Shown: positions 9,269 through 20,573, counted from the stretch's first letter. The stretch: 64,000 bases of DNA from Salinispora arenicola (GCF_006716065.1 NZ_VFOL01000001.1:2852001-2916000); one strand, 5' to 3'. Numbers and translations are program-made. The notes: generated from the letters alone by a model not told the origin.

Positions 9269-10417
9269 GTGGCCAAGGACTACTACGGCATACTCGGTGT
9301 GGGCCGGGACGCCTCCGACGACGACATCAAGCGCGCCTACCGCAAGCTGGCGCGCCAGTACCACCCGGACGTGAACCCGGACGGGGAGGCACAGGAGAAG
9401 TTCAAGGACATCAACGCCGCGTACGAGGTCCTCTCCGACGACCGCAAGCGTCAGATTGTCGACCTCGGCGGTGACCCCCTAGCCCCGGGCGGTGGGGGTG
9501 CGGGCCCGGGCGGACCCGGCGACGCCGGTCCGTTCGTCGGTTTCCAGGACATCATGGACGCGTTCTTCGGTGGCGCCGCCGGCGCTGGTGGCGGGCGGGG
9601 GCCGCGCCCCCGTACCCGCCCGGGTGCCGACGCGATCTTGCGCCTCGAGCTGGACCTGCCCGAAACCGCGTTCGGCGTGGAGGCGCCGATCACGGTCGAC
9701 ACCGCCGTGCTCTGCACCACCTGTTCCGGTGCTGGCACCGCCGCCGGCACCCACCCGGTCACCTGCGAGGCGTGTGGCGGGCGGGGCGAGGTGCAGTCGG
9801 TGCAGCGCACCTTCCTCGGGCAGGTGGTGTCGGCCCGACCGTGTACCGCCTGTCAGGGCTACGGCACCACGATTCCGGACCCTTGCCCGACCTGTGCCGG
9901 TGACGGCCGGGTGCGTACCCGCCGCTCGCTGACCGTCAAGATCCCGGCCGGGGTCGAGGACGGGATGCGGATCCGGCTGGCCCAGCAGGGCGAGGTTGGT
10001 CCTGGTGGCGGCACCGCCGGCGACCTCTACGTGGAGATCCACGAACGCCCGCACGATGTCTTCTCCCGCAAGGGCGACGACCTGCACTGTCGGGTGGCCG
10101 TACCGATGACGACAGCGGCGCTCGGCACCCGCCTCACCATCAAGACGCTGGACAGCGAGGAGCCGGTCGACGTCAAGCCCGGCACCCAACCGGGCAGTAT
10201 GTTGCGGCTGCGCGCCCGCGGTGTGCCGCACCTGCGCGGTACCGGCCGCGGTGACCTGTACGTCCACCTGGACGTACGGACGCCGACCAAGCTGGACGCC
10301 GACCAGGAACAGATGCTGCGTGATTTCGCCCACACCCGGGGCGAGGAGGTTGCCGAGCTGACCAAGCAGGGCGGCTTCTTCTCCCGGATGCGGGACGCCT
10401 TCAACGGCCACGCCTGA
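9269..10417 (+). CDS. dnaJ: Chaperone DnaJ (DnaJ2 type)
   Basis: 382 residues. The J domain opens [16 protein letters not shown] and contains the HPD motif ([10 protein letters not shown]). It is followed by a Gly/Phe-poor, Gly-Pro-rich linker, four zinc-binding repeats ([32 protein letters not shown]) and the C-terminal substrate-binding domains. It stimulates DnaK ATPase and delivers unfolded clients. An ATG 18 nt upstream (9251) is also in frame; the GTG at 9269 was chosen because the family begins [12 protein letters not shown]. It is the second gene of the HrcA/CIRCE operon. The family often has two DnaJ copies in actinobacteria, and this is the hrcA-linked one. Confidence 0.95.
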   Translation: MAKDYYGILGVGRDASDDDIKRAYRKLARQYHPDVNPDGEAQEKFKDINAAYEVLSDDRKRQIVDLGGDPLAPGGGGAGPGGPGDAGPFVGFQDIMDAFFGGAAGAGGGRGPRPRTRPGADAILRLELDLPETAFGVEAPITVDTAVLCTTCSGAGTAAGTHPVTCEACGGRGEVQSVQRTFLGQVVSARPCTACQGYGTTIPDPCPTCAGDGRVRTRRSLTVKIPAGVEDGMRIRLAQQGEVGPGGGTAGDLYVEIHERPHDVFSRKGDDLHCRVAVPMTTAALGTRLTIKTLDSEEPVDVKPGTQPGSMLRLRARGVPHLRGTGRGDLYVHLDVRTPTKLDADQEQMLRDFAHTRGEEVAELTKQGGFFSRMRDAFNGHA

Positions 10418-10481
10418 CCGCGCCCGACAGGTGTCCCGGGCCGGCGGCCAGGAACGCCGGTGCGATCGCTAGCCTGGCACC

Positions 10482-11216
10482 GTGTCCGCCCCGTTGTTCC
10501 TGGTCGAGTCGTTGCCCACCGCCGACACGGCGATCCTCGAAGGGGCGGAGGGACACCACGCCGCCACCGTGCAGCGGCTGCGGGTGGGCGAGGAACTGCT
10601 GCTCGCCGACGGCCGTGGTGGCACGGCGGCCGCCGTGGTCACCGCCGTGGGTAAGGGTGTGCTCGACGTCCGGATCACCTCCCGGGGCTACACGGACGCT
10701 CCCGTCCATCGGCTCGTCGTCGTCCAGGGCCTCGCCAAGGGGGAGCGGGGTGAACTGGCCGTGCAGGCGATGACCGAGGTCGGGGTGGACGAGATCGTCC
10801 CGTGGACGGCCGCCCGTTCGGTCACGCAGTGGCGGGGCGATCGGGGGGTTCGTGCCCGGGAGAAGTGGGTCGCCACCGTGCGGGAGGCCACCAAGCAGGC
10901 CCGTCGAGCGTGGCTGCCGGTCGTGGCCGGCACGCCGGACGAGGCCACCTCCCAGGTGGCCGGCCGGATCGCCGGCGCCGCGGCCGCGTACGTCCTGCAT
11001 GAGCAGGCGGAGAAACGTCTGGTCACCGCGGAGCTGCCCGACGGTGGGGAGATCGTGTTGGTGGTCGGCCCGGAGGGCGGCCTCGCTCCGGACGAGCTGA
11101 CCGCCTTCGTGGCGGCGGGTGCCCAGACGGTGCGGCTGGGCCCGTCGGTGTTGCGTACCTCGACCGCCGGGGTGGCGGCGCTGTCGGTGCTCGCCGCCCG
11201 CCTCGGCCGCTGGTAA
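10482..11216 (+). CDS. rsmE: 16S rRNA (uracil-1498-N3)-methyltransferase
   Basis: 244 residues, SPOUT-class methyltransferase. The N-terminal PUA-like domain has EGAEGHHAATVQRLRVGEEL, and the C-terminal knot shows EIVLVVGPEGGLAPDEL and VRLGPSVLRTSTA, the SAM-binding trefoil-knot signature of RsmE. It methylates U1498 of 16S rRNA in assembled 30S subunits. The GTG at 10482 is preceded by TAGCCT with a 6-nt gap, a leaderless-promoter layout, so it may have its own promoter 64 nt after dnaJ. Order dnaJ-rsmE-HIT is standard in actinobacteria. Confidence 0.95.
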   Translation: MSAPLFLVESLPTADTAILEGAEGHHAATVQRLRVGEELLLADGRGGTAAAVVTAVGKGVLDVRITSRGYTDAPVHRLVVVQGLAKGERGELAVQAMTEVGVDEIVPWTAARSVTQWRGDRGVRAREKWVATVREATKQARRAWLPVVAGTPDEATSQVAGRIAGAAAAYVLHEQAEKRLVTAELPDGGEIVLVVGPEGGLAPDELTAFVAAGAQTVRLGPSVLRTSTAGVAALSVLAARLGRW

Positions 11217-11289
11217 CCGGCTTTTCTGGCCAGCCGGGTTTCCTGGGCTAGAGGCGGCGTTGGCGGGCGCCCTTCCATACACTGCCCCG

Positions 11290-11652
11290 GTGAGCCCAAC
11301 TGACTGCCTGTTCTGCCGTATCGTCGCCGGAGAGATCCCGGCCACCGTCGTCCGGGAGACCGGGACAACCCTCGCGTTCCGCGACATCGATCCGAAAGCT
11401 CCGGTGCACGTGCTGGTAATCCCGAAGGAGCACTACGCCGATGTGGCCACCCTGGCGCAGGACGATCCCGGGCTCACCGCTGAGGTGCTCGCCACTGCCG
11501 CGGCGGTGGCCGAGGACGAGGGCCTGCTCGGCGACGGCTTCCGGCTGATGTTCAACACCGGGGCGTACGGCGGCCAGGAGGTCTTCCACGTCCACGCACA
11601 CCTGCTCGGCGGAGCGCCGCTCGGGCCGATGCTGGCGGGTAACCTCACCTGA
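11290..11652 (+). CDS. HIT-family (histidine triad) nucleotide hydrolase
   Basis: 120 residues, HinT-like length. Begins VSPTDCLFCRIVAGEIPA, the conserved zinc/structural Cys pair of the HINT branch. The histidine triad near the C terminus reads HVHAHLLGG (HxHxH). HinT enzymes hydrolyse purine nucleoside phosphoramidates and acyl-adenylates. The GTG at 11290 has TACACT ending 6 nt before it, suggesting a leaderless transcript independent of rsmE. The longer open frame upstream overlaps rsmE and is not credible. Confidence 0.93.
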   Translation: MSPTDCLFCRIVAGEIPATVVRETGTTLAFRDIDPKAPVHVLVIPKEHYADVATLAQDDPGLTAEVLATAAAVAEDEGLLGDGFRLMFNTGAYGGQEVFHVHAHLLGGAPLGPMLAGNLT

Positions 11653-11783
11653 CTGCGGCGGCGCTCCGGTGGCGTTGACCGGGCAGGGGAATTGGGCGAG
11701 GTGCCCGGGCTGTTGAACCGATACGATGGGGAGCAACGCCCAGCACGCCGCGGCGACCGGCCCGGCGCCGAGATCGAGAGCAG

Positions 11784-12869
<1,086 letters not shown>

Positions 12870-12888
12870 CTACCGCGAAGGAAGTCAG

Positions 12889-13362
12889 TTGTCCATCGAG
12901 ATTGCCAACGAGTCCGGGGTCGACATCGACACCGATGCGGTGCTCGCCGTCGCCCGGCACGCCCTAGACGAAATGGGGGTCAATCAGCTCGCCGAACTGT
13001 CCGTGTTGCTCGTCGACATCGACTACATGGCTGAGTTGAACCACCGCTGGATGGGCGGGGACGGCCCAACCGACGTCCTCGCCTTCCCGATGGACGAGGG
13101 CAGCGTCGACCACGGGCCGGGGGAGAGCGCCGTCGCTGGCACCGAGCCGGCGCTACTCGGCGACATCGTGCTCTGTCCCGAGGTGGCAGCCAAGCAGGCA
13201 GCCACCGCGGGGCACTCGGCCGCGGACGAGCTGCATCTGCTCACCGTGCACGGGGTGCTGCACCTGCTCGGCTACGACCACGCCGAGCCGGACGAGGAGC
13301 GCGAGATGTTCGCCCTCCAGGCCCGGCTGTTGGCGGGTTGGCGGTCGACCCGGTCGACATGA
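12889..13362 (+). CDS. ybeY: Endoribonuclease YbeY
   Basis: 157 residues. The zinc-binding signature [11 protein letters not shown] (HxxxHxxGxxH) lies near the C terminus, preceded by [17 protein letters not shown], which is diagnostic of the family. YbeY takes part in 16S rRNA 3'-end maturation and ribosome quality control, often with Era and PhoH. The start is the TTG at 12889, set by the GAAGGAAG ribosome site 4 nt upstream and by the protein beginning LSIEIANES. Its stop overlaps the next gene's start (ATGA), which implies translational coupling. Confidence 0.93.
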
Positions 13363-14753
13363 TGGGCTCTTCCGCCGCAACAACGGTCGGCTCTGCCGGC
13401 CTTCCCGACGTGCAGCTGATCGTGGTCGCGGCCGGGCTGGTGGTCCTCGCCGGCCTGATCGCGATGACGGAGGCCGCGCTCTCCGCCGTCTCTCCGGCAC
13501 GCGCCGCCGAACTGGCCCGCGATGGCGCCCGTGGCGCCCGAGCGTTGCAGTCCGTCGCGAGTGACGTGGTCCGGCACCTCAACCTGCTGCTGCTGTTGCG
13601 GCTGCTCACCGAGCTGAGCGCGACCACCCTGGTGGCGCTGGTCGCGGTCGACTCGTTCGGCGCTGGTTGGCGGGCGGCGCTGGTGACGGCCGGGGCGATG
13701 ACCGTGGTCAGCTTCGTGGTGGTCGGCGTCGGGCCGCGCACGATCGGCCGGCAGCATGCCTACGCGGTGGGTCGCGGCGTGGCGCCGCTGGTGCGTTGGC
13801 TGGGTCGGGCGCTCAACCCACTCGCCTCCCTGCTGATCCTGATCGGCAACGCGGTCACCCCGGGGCGGGGCTTCCGGGAGGGGCCCTTCGCCACCCAGGT
13901 GGAGCTGCGCGAACTGGTGGACCTGGCCGAGCAGCGCGGTGTGGTGGAGCATGGCGAGCGGCAGATGATCCACTCCGTCTTCGCGCTCGGCGACACCATC
14001 GCCCGCGAGGTGATGGTGCCGCGTACCGAGATGGTGTGGATCGAGCGGCACAAGATGCTGTCCCAGGCCCTGGCGCTCTTCCTGCGGTCCGGCTTCTCTC
14101 GGATTCCGGTGATCGGCGAGAGCGTCGACGACGTGCTCGGCGTGCTCTACCTGAAGGATCTGATCCGGCGCACGCAGGGCGGTGCCCCGGAGGACCGACG
14201 CCTCCCCGTGGCCGAGCTGATGCGTCCGGCCACCTTCGTGCCGGAATCCAAGCCGGTCGACGACCTGCTCTCGGAGATGCAGGCCGCCCGGAACCACCTG
14301 GTAATCGTCGTTGACGAGTACGGCGGTACCGGCGGGTTGGTCACCATCGAGGACATCCTGGAGGAGATCGTCGGCGAGATCACCGACGAGTACGATGTCG
14401 AGCGCCCACCGGTCGAGCGCCTCGACGACGACGCGGTGCGGGTCACCGCGCGGCTTCCTGTGGATGACCTCGGCGAGTTGTTCGACACCGAGCTGCCCGG
14501 CGACGAGGTGGAGACGGTGGGCGGACTGCTCGCGCAGTCGCTGGGCCGGGTTCCGATTCCCGGTGCCCAGGTCGAGGTGGCTGGTCTGCGGCTGCTCGCC
14601 GAGGGCACCACCGGCCGGCGCAACCGGATCGACACGGTGCTGGTGCGCCGGGTGGAGCCGGCCGACCAGCAGCACGATCCGGGTCGCGGTGAACCGACCG
14701 AGACCCGGGACGACACCGACCAAGCCGAGGAGAGGCAACCCGCCGATGCCTGA
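13359..14753 (+). CDS. CNNM/CorC-type (DUF21-CBS-CorC_HlyC) membrane transporter-like protein
   Basis: 464 residues. The N-terminal DUF21 domain has about four membrane helices ([22 protein letters not shown] and [18 protein letters not shown]). A CBS pair follows ([14 protein letters not shown] and [20 protein letters not shown]), and then a C-terminal CorC_HlyC domain ([23 protein letters not shown]). Often labelled 'hemolysin', but the family is better linked to Mg2+/Co2+ efflux. The ATG at 13359 overlaps the ybeY stop as ATGA; upstream TTG 13338 is an alternative. The C-terminal tail is acidic and disordered. The stop overlaps the next start by 8 nt. Confidence 0.92.
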
Positions 14754-15123
14754 GCCACCCGCCGTACCGACCACCGTGTCCACCGCGGTGGAGCTGACCG
14801 CTGAGGACGCCAAACTGGTGGTCCTGGCCCGGGGGGCGCGGGGCCGTGTCGGTGCCGTCGAGGGTGCCGCGGTCCGGGACCAGGACGGCCGGACGTACGC
14901 CGCGGCCAGCGTCTCGCTGCCCTCGCTGACGTTGACCGCCCTTCAGCTCGCGGTTGCCTCGGCGGCGGCGGCCGGTGCCACCCGGCTGGAGGCCGCCGCG
15001 GTGGTGACCGAGGCGTCGACGTTGGATGGTGCGGGCCATATGGCGGTCCGCGACCTCGCCGCCGATGCGCCGATCCATGTGGCGGCCCCCGACGGCACGG
15101 TCCTCGGCACGGTGGCTGAGTGA
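14746..15123 (+). CDS. Small cytidine-deaminase-like protein of the era locus
   Basis: 125 residues, Ala-rich. In actinobacteria the gene between the CBS/CorC gene and era is often annotated as cytidine deaminase. Here the alternation and [19 protein letters not shown] resemble the deaminase fold, but no zinc-binding (C/H)AE or PCxxC motif is present, so catalytic activity is unlikely. It is flanked by an 8-nt overlap with the preceding gene and a GTGA overlap with era, which puts it firmly in the operon. Function unknown; a degenerate, structural deaminase fold is the best guess. Confidence 0.7.
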   Translation: MPEPPAVPTTVSTAVELTAEDAKLVVLARGARGRVGAVEGAAVRDQDGRTYAAASVSLPSLTLTALQLAVASAAAAGATRLEAAAVVTEASTLDGAGHMAVRDLAADAPIHVAAPDGTVLGTVAE

Positions 15124-16022
15124 ATCCGGAGGAGCTTCAGCAGCGGCCGTACCGGGCGGGTTTCGGATGCTTCGTGGGCCGGCCGAACGCCGGCAAGTCG
15201 ACGCTGACGAACGCGATCGTCGGACAGAAGATCGCCATCACGTCAAGTAAGCCGCAGACCACCCGCCACATCATCCGGGCCGTGCTGCACCGGCCCGACT
15301 CGCAGCTCGTGCTGGTCGACACGCCGGGCTTGCACCGGCCGCGGACGTTGCTCGGCGAACGGCTCAACGATCTGGTGCGGCAGACGTGGAGCGAGGTCGA
15401 CGTGATCGGTCTCTGCGTCCCGGCGGACGAGCCGATCGGCCGCGGTGATCGCTTCATCTCCGGCGAACTGGCCGAGCTGAAGGCGACGGTGCTCGCTGTG
15501 GTCACCAAGACCGATCTGGTCGACCGGAAGCGGCTGGCCGAGCAGTTGGTGGCGGTAAGCGAACTGGCGGACTTCGCCGAGGTCGTGCCGGTGAGCGCGG
15601 TCTCCGGGCACCAGATCGACACGCTGGTCGACGTGATGACCCGCTACCTGCCGGAGTCGCCGCAGCTCTACCCGGACGACATGCTCACCGAGGATCCGGA
15701 GCAGGTGCTGGTCGCCGAGCTCATCCGGGAGGCGGCGTTGGAGGGCGTCCGTGACGAACTGCCTCACTCCATCGCTGTGGTGGTGGAGGAGATGATCCCC
15801 GAGGAACGGGTCATCAAGATCTACGCCGATGTGTACGTCGAGCGGCCGAGTCAGAAGGCGATCGTGATCGGGCATCGGGCCACCCGTCTCCGTGACGTCG
15901 GTGTCCGGGCTCGGCGGCAGATTGAGGAGTTGCTCGGCACACGGGTCTATCTTGACCTGCACGTACGGGTCGCGAAGGACTGGCAACGGGATCCGAAGCA
16001 GCTCCGCAAGCTCGGCTTCTAG
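15120..16022 (+). CDS. era: GTPase Era
   Basis: 300 residues. G motifs: GRPNAGKST (P-loop), DTPGLHRP (switch II) and TKTD. The C-terminal KH domain includes [23 protein letters not shown] and [16 protein letters not shown], ending KLGF as in most Era proteins. Era binds the 3' end of 16S rRNA and acts in 30S maturation, functionally linked to YbeY encoded 2 kb upstream. The GTG start overlaps the previous stop (GTGA). Last gene of the phoH-ybeY-corC-era run before the inserted acyltransferase. Confidence 0.97.
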   Translation: MNPEELQQRPYRAGFGCFVGRPNAGKSTLTNAIVGQKIAITSSKPQTTRHIIRAVLHRPDSQLVLVDTPGLHRPRTLLGERLNDLVRQTWSEVDVIGLCVPADEPIGRGDRFISGELAELKATVLAVVTKTDLVDRKRLAEQLVAVSELADFAEVVPVSAVSGHQIDTLVDVMTRYLPESPQLYPDDMLTEDPEQVLVAELIREAALEGVRDELPHSIAVVVEEMIPEERVIKIYADVYVERPSQKAIVIGHRATRLRDVGVRARRQIEELLGTRVYLDLHVRVAKDWQRDPKQLRKLGF

Positions 16023-16181
16023 CCGGGCCGGCTAAGAACCGGGACCTCTGGACGGCCTTGTCAGTCTTGGGCGGTCTGATGAGGAAGTTCACTTTTCGTC
16101 CGACGTCCTCGCGGTTTTCGCGCCGCCGGCGGAAGGTAGGGGACTGTGTTTCCCTCCCCGTCGAGACACCGGTGCTAGTTG

Positions 16182-17384
16182 ATGCGAAATCGTTATCTGG
16201 ATCTGTTGCGCGCACTTGCCGTCGTGCGGGTGGTGGTCTACCACGTCACCGGGTGGGCCACCATGACGCTCGTCTTTCCCGCGATGTCGGTGATGTTCGC
16301 GCTGGCCGGATCGTTGATGGCGGCGTCCCTGCACCGGTTCGGGACGGCGGCGGTCGGTCGTCGGCTGCGGCGGCTACTGCCATCGCTGTGGGTGCTCGCC
16401 GCGGTCTTCGTGCCCGCCATGCTGCTCACCGGGCTACCGCTCACCCCCAAGGTCCTGCTCTGGCTCTTTCCGGTGTCCGACCCGCCGGCAAACGACTGGG
16501 GTGCCCTGGCGCTCAGCCCGATCTGGTACCTGCGCAACTACCTCTGGTTCGTGCTCGTCTCGCCACTGGCGTGGTGGCTGTTCCGCCGTGCCCCGCTGCC
16601 CACCCTCGTGGCCCCGTACGCCCTGACCGCGGCGATCGAACTGGGGCTGTACCCGGACCCGCCGATGGTGGTGCAGCAGTTCGGCCTGTACCTCGGGGCG
16701 TGGATGTTGGGCTTCGCCCATCAGGAGGGGATGCTGCGTCGACTCCCCAACCGATTCCTCTGGCCGACCGCGGTCGCCCTGGTCGCCGTGGGTGGCTGGT
16801 GGAACTTCACCCAACCCGGGACACGTGGGTTCGACCTCAACGGCAATCCGCTCGCCAACGCCCTCTGGTCGGCCGGTGTCATCCTGGTCGTGCTCGGGCG
16901 GGAGCCGGCGAGAACGGCGTGGATCGACCGCAACGCGATCTTCAGCCGTGCGGTCACCCTGATCAACCGGCGCGCACTCACCGTGTACCTGTGGCACATG
17001 GCCTTCGTGGTCGCGCTTACCCCGCTGGTGGATGTGGTCGGTTGGTCGCACCAGAATCCGATCGGTCTCGCCATCCGGGTCGTGTTGGTGTTCGCCCTGC
17101 TCGGGGTTGTCATCCTGCTCATCGGGTGGGTCGAGGACATCGCGGCCCGGCGTCGGCCGGAGCTGATTCCCGGTGGCCGGCGGCGAGCGGCACCACCCGA
17201 GGCAGCGGACCAGCCCGTGGCACCCCGGGCGCCGGAGGCCGGGACGACAGGGGAGCGGTCGGTGGTGCCGGTGCCTCGGGCGCCGGAGGCCGGGACGACA
17301 GGGGAGCGGTCGGTGGTGCCGGTGCCTCGGGCGTCGGAGACAGGCAGAACGGAGACCGGGGTTCGCGACGTCGACGCGCGGTGA
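16182..17384 (+). CDS. Acyltransferase 3 family membrane protein
   Basis: 400 residues. Starts MRNRYLDLLRALAVVRVVVYHVTG, with the acyltransferase-3 opening R-x(3)-D-x-LRALA and the conserved His of helix 1. About ten membrane helices follow. Members transfer acetyl or acyl groups to sugars or lipids of the envelope; the substrate is unknown here. The C-terminal 60 residues are a cytoplasmic Pro/Ala tail containing a perfect tandem duplication of 17 residues (APEAGTTGERSVVPVPR). The ATG at 16182 was preferred to TTG 16179. It separates era from recO, which are usually closer in other actinobacteria. Confidence 0.87.
   Translation: MRNRYLDLLRALAVVRVVVYHVTGWATMTLVFPAMSVMFALAGSLMAASLHRFGTAAVGRRLRRLLPSLWVLAAVFVPAMLLTGLPLTPKVLLWLFPVSDPPANDWGALALSPIWYLRNYLWFVLVSPLAWWLFRRAPLPTLVAPYALTAAIELGLYPDPPMVVQQFGLYLGAWMLGFAHQEGMLRRLPNRFLWPTAVALVAVGGWWNFTQPGTRGFDLNGNPLANALWSAGVILVVLGREPARTAWIDRNAIFSRAVTLINRRALTVYLWHMAFVVALTPLVDVVGWSHQNPIGLAIRVVLVFALLGVVILLIGWVEDIAARRRPELIPGGRRRAAPPEAADQPVAPRAPEAGTTGERSVVPVPRAPEAGTTGERSVVPVPRASETGRTETGVRDVDAR
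17227..17328 (+). repeat. Two tandem 51-bp direct repeats inside the acyltransferase gene
   Basis: Two tandem copies of a 51-base unit starting GGGCGCCGGAGGCC, at 17227-17277 and 17278-17328. A diverging third start (GGGCGTCGGAG) follows. Because 51 is a multiple of three, the reading frame is kept and the protein gains a 17-residue repeat. This is a likely slippage hot spot that varies between strains. Confidence 0.85.
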
Positions 17385-17446
17385 CCACCCGGTCGCCCCT
17401 GCTACCCGAGCTGGCCCTGGTTCCCCACCCTTGGGAGAATGATCCG

Positions 17447-18283
17447 ATGGCCGGGTATCGCCGACAGCTCTACCGCGACGACGCGGTGGTGCTGCGCGTG
17501 CAGAAGCTCGGCGAGTCGGATCGCATCATCACCCTGCTCACCCGTGGACACGGGCGGCTGCGCGCGGTGGCCCGGGGGGTGCGCCGCACCACCAGCAAGT
17601 TCGGGGCCCGGCTGGAGCCCTTCGGCCACGTCGACCTGCAACTCGCTGGCGACCCGAAGGGCAACCAGGGAAGTTCGCTGCACACGATCAGCCAGGTCGA
17701 GGGCATTGACCTGTACGGCAAGCGATTCCTCGGCGACTACCCCCGCTACACCGCGGCCAGCGCGGTCTGCGAGACCGCGGAGCGGCTCACCCCGGTCGAG
17801 CGGGAACCGTCACTGCGGCTGTTCCAGCTCACCCTGGGGGCGCTGCGTGCGCTGGCTGGCGGGGAACACGCCGCCACCCTGGTGCTGGACGCGTATCTGC
17901 TGCGCGGCATGGCCCTGGCCGGGTGGGCGCCGGCGCTGGCCGGCTGCGCGGTCTGCGGCACGCCGGGGCGGCACCGGGCCTTCTCCGTCCCGGCCGGGGG
18001 CGCCGTCTGCCTGGACTGCCGACCGCCCGGCGCGGCCCACCCCGCCCCGGCCACCATCGACCTGATGGCCGCGCTCACCAGCGGCGACTGGCGGGTCGCC
18101 GACGCGGCTGCGAACGGTGTTCGCCGGGAGTGCAGCGGGCTGGTCGCGGCGCACCTGCAGTGGCATCTGGAGCGCGCGCTACGCTCGCTGCCGCTGGTCG
18201 ACCGGGGCGTCTCGGCCGCCGGTGCGGTCGGGACGCCGGCCGGCGGAGTCGGGCCGGCCGCGGCCGGCGTGGACAGGGAGTAG
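17447..18283 (+). CDS. recO: DNA repair protein RecO
   Basis: 278 residues. The N-terminal OB fold opens [20 protein letters not shown]. The C-terminal helical domain carries a zinc-finger pair CAVCG and CLDC about 25 residues apart. RecO loads RecA onto SSB-coated single strands with RecR. The ATG at 17447 has GAGAAT ending 6 nt before it, a leaderless -10 layout. The far longer open frame beginning at 16058 is only the overlap of this frame with the acyltransferase. uppS follows within 6 nt. Confidence 0.94.
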   Translation: MAGYRRQLYRDDAVVLRVQKLGESDRIITLLTRGHGRLRAVARGVRRTTSKFGARLEPFGHVDLQLAGDPKGNQGSSLHTISQVEGIDLYGKRFLGDYPRYTAASAVCETAERLTPVEREPSLRLFQLTLGALRALAGGEHAATLVLDAYLLRGMALAGWAPALAGCAVCGTPGRHRAFSVPAGGAVCLDCRPPGAAHPAPATIDLMAALTSGDWRVADAAANGVRRECSGLVAAHLQWHLERALRSLPLVDRGVSAAGAVGTPAGGVGPAAAGVDRE

Positions 18284-18288
18284 ACCGA

Positions 18289-19101
18289 GTGATCCGATCG
18301 AGCAGGCGCCCCGGCCGTGTGCCGGTGCCGCCCACCCCCCACCCGTCCGGTGCCCGGCCACCGGTGTTGCCCGCCGAGGCGCTGCCGCGGCACGTCGCGG
18401 TGGTGATGGACGGTAACGGCCGGTGGGCCAAAGAACGCGGGCTCCCTCGCACCAAAGGACACGAGGCGGGAGAGTTCTCCCTCTTTGACGCCGTCGAGGG
18501 CGCAATCGAACTGGGTATCCCGTACCTGTCGGCCTACGCGTTCTCGACCGAGAACTGGCGGCGCTCGCCGGACGAGGTGCGCTTCCTGATGGGCTTCAAC
18601 CGGGATGTGATCCGTCGCCGTCGGGACCAGCTCGTCGACCTGGGCGTACGAGTCGTCTGGTCGGGTCGGGCCGGGCGGTTGTGGAAGAGCGTCATCACGG
18701 AGCTGCAGACCGCCGAGGAGATGTCCCGCGGGAACTCGACGCTCACCCTGCAGTTCTGCGTCAACTACGGTGGGCAGGCCGAGATCGCCGATGCCGCCGC
18801 CGCGATCGCCCGGGACGTCGCTGCCGGCCGTCTCGACCCGGCCAAGGTCACCGAGAAGATGGTGGCCCGGTACCTCTACCACCCTGAGATCCCCGAGGTG
18901 GACCTCTTCCTGCGGCCCTCCGGCGAGCAGCGCACCTCGAATTTCCTGCTCTGGCAGAGCGCATACGCCGAACTGGTCTTCCTGGACACGCTCTGGCCGG
19001 ACTTCGACCGCCGCCACCTCTGGTACGCCTGTGAGCTGTACGCCCAACGGGACCGTCGATTCGGCGGGGCGTTGCCGAACCCGGTGGCCCCCACCACCTG
19101 A
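18289..19101 (+). CDS. uppS: Isoprenyl (undecaprenyl/decaprenyl) diphosphate synthase
   Basis: 270 residues. The cis-prenyltransferase signature is [14 protein letters not shown] with the catalytic Asp, followed by the GHEAG and AFSTENWRR segments, and C-terminal [20 protein letters not shown]. It condenses isopentenyl diphosphate with allylic primers to make the polyprenyl carrier for peptidoglycan and glycan assembly. GTG start at 18289, just 6 nt after recO, so the pair is cotranscribed. A Pro/Arg-rich N-terminal extension of about 30 residues is normal for actinobacteria. Confidence 0.95.
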   Translation: MIRSSRRPGRVPVPPTPHPSGARPPVLPAEALPRHVAVVMDGNGRWAKERGLPRTKGHEAGEFSLFDAVEGAIELGIPYLSAYAFSTENWRRSPDEVRFLMGFNRDVIRRRRDQLVDLGVRVVWSGRAGRLWKSVITELQTAEEMSRGNSTLTLQFCVNYGGQAEIADAAAAIARDVAAGRLDPAKVTEKMVARYLYHPEIPEVDLFLRPSGEQRTSNFLLWQSAYAELVFLDTLWPDFDRRHLWYACELYAQRDRRFGGALPNPVAPTT

Positions 19102-19122
19102 CCCCGGTGCCCCGCCCCACCA

Positions 19123-19141
19123 CCTGACCCGGCGGGTCAGG
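19123..19141. terminator. Hairpin between converging uppS and gnd
   Basis: Perfect 8-bp stem CCTGACCC/GGGTCAGG with a 3-nt loop. Its right arm contains the gnd stop codon, so it may serve both genes. No T tract. Confidence 0.5.
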
Positions 19142-20573
19142 CTTCGACCTCGTGGTGGTCGCCGGCCCAGATCGTGTGGAAGGAGCCGTCACGGTCGACC
19201 CGGCGGTAGGTGTGCGCGCCGAAGTTGTCCCGCAGACCCTGGATCAGGGCCGCCGGGAGGCGATTCGCGCGGAGTGCGTCGAAGTAGGACAGGGAGGAGG
19301 CGAACGCGGGGGTGGGTACACCGGCCTGGGCAGCCTCGGCGACCACGCGTCGCCACCCCGGCACCCCGGCGCGTACGGTGTCGGCGAACCACGGTGCCAC
19401 CAGCAGGGTGGGCAGGTCGGGATGATCGTCGTACGCCTGACGGATCCGGTCGAGGAAGCGTGCCCGGATGATGCACCCTCCCCGCCAGATCGTGGCGGTG
19501 CCGCCCAGGTCGATGTTCCAGTCGTACTCCTGGCTGCCAGCCCGGATGTGGTCGAAGCCCTGCGCGTACGCGACGATCTTGCTGGCCAGCAGCGCACGCC
19601 GGACGTCCTCGACGAAGGTGTCCCGGTCCGCTACCTGCCAGGCGGGTCCGGTGCCGGCGAACGCGCGGCGGGTGGCCTCCCGTTGGTCGGCGTGCCCGGA
19701 GAGCGAACGCGCGAATGTGGCCTCGGCGATGCCGGTGATCGGGATGCCCAGGTCGAGGGCGCTCTGCACGGTCCAGCGCCCGGTGCCCTTCTGCTCGGCC
19801 TGGTCGAGGACGACGTCCACGAACGCCTGTCCGGTGCTCGCGTCGGTGTGCCCGAGCACGTCGGCGGTGATCTCGATGAGGAACGATTCCAACTCGCCGG
19901 AGTTCCACTGCCGGAAGGTCTCCGCCAGTTCGGCCGGCGTCGCGTCCAGGCCGGCCCGCAGAAGGTCGTACGCCTCGGCGATGAGCTGCATGTCGGCGTA
20001 CTCGATGCCGTTGTGGACCATCTTGACGAAGTGGCCGGCTCCGTCTGGACCGATATGGCGGCAGCAGGGCTCGCCGTCCACCTGCGCCGCAATCCGCTCG
20101 AAGATCGGCCCGAGTTTCCGGTAGGACTCGGCCGATCCACCGGGCATGATGCTCGGCCCCCACAGCGCACCCTCCTCGCCGCCGGAGACGCCGGTGCCGA
20201 CGAAGTGCAGGTCGTGCCTGCGCAGCGCCTCCTCGCGCCGCCGGGTGTCGGCGAAATGGGCGTTGCCGCAGTCGACGATGATGTCGCCGGCGTCGAGCAG
20301 CGGCACCAACTCGTCGATGACGGCGTCGGTCGGCCCGCCAGCCTTGACCATCATGATGACTGCCCGGGGTCGTTCCAGCGCGGCGACGAAGTCCGCCATC
20401 GACTCGGTGGGCACGAACCGTCCCTCGTCGCCGTGCTCGGCGACCAGCCCGCGGGTCCGTTCCGGGGAGCGGTTGTGTACTGCCACCGTGAGGCCGTTGC
20501 GGGCCAGGTTTCGGGCGAGGTTGCGCCCCATCACCGCCAGCCCGGTCACGCCGATCTGTGCCTGCCCGCTCAT
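19137..20573 (-). CDS. gnd: 6-phosphogluconate dehydrogenase, decarboxylating
   Basis: 478 residues, the long (GndA-type) form. The Rossmann motif GLAVMGRNLARNLA is at residue 10 onwards. The substrate-binding loop GVSGGEEGALWGPSIMPGG and the catalytic segment HFVKMVHNGIEYADMQ are intact. It oxidises 6-phosphogluconate to ribulose 5-phosphate plus CO2, producing NADPH in the pentose phosphate pathway. The ATG at 20573 was chosen because the protein then starts MSGQAQIGVTGLAVMG and follows a GGAAAGG ribosome site; further upstream is a shadow extension. Converges with uppS. Confidence 0.97.
   Translation of the reverse strand: MSGQAQIGVTGLAVMGRNLARNLARNGLTVAVHNRSPERTRGLVAEHGDEGRFVPTESMADFVAALERPRAVIMMVKAGGPTDAVIDELVPLLDAGDIIVDCGNAHFADTRRREEALRRHDLHFVGTGVSGGEEGALWGPSIMPGGSAESYRKLGPIFERIAAQVDGEPCCRHIGPDGAGHFVKMVHNGIEYADMQLIAEAYDLLRAGLDATPAELAETFRQWNSGELESFLIEITADVLGHTDASTGQAFVDVVLDQAEQKGTGRWTVQSALDLGIPITGIAEATFARSLSGHADQREATRRAFAGTGPAWQVADRDTFVEDVRRALLASKIVAYAQGFDHIRAGSQEYDWNIDLGGTATIWRGGCIIRARFLDRIRQAYDDHPDLPTLLVAPWFADTVRAGVPGWRRVVAEAAQAGVPTPAFASSLSYFDALRANRLPAALIQGLRDNFGAHTYRRVDRDGSFHTIWAGDHHEVEA

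Noticed and set aside
13272..14813. 513-residue minus-strand frame
   Set aside because: Shadow of the CBS/CorC gene; no domain recognisable and it spans gene boundaries.
16058..18283. 741-residue fusion of a novel N terminus with RecO
   Set aside because: The N-terminal part is the out-of-frame overlap with the acyltransferase; RecO starts at 17447.
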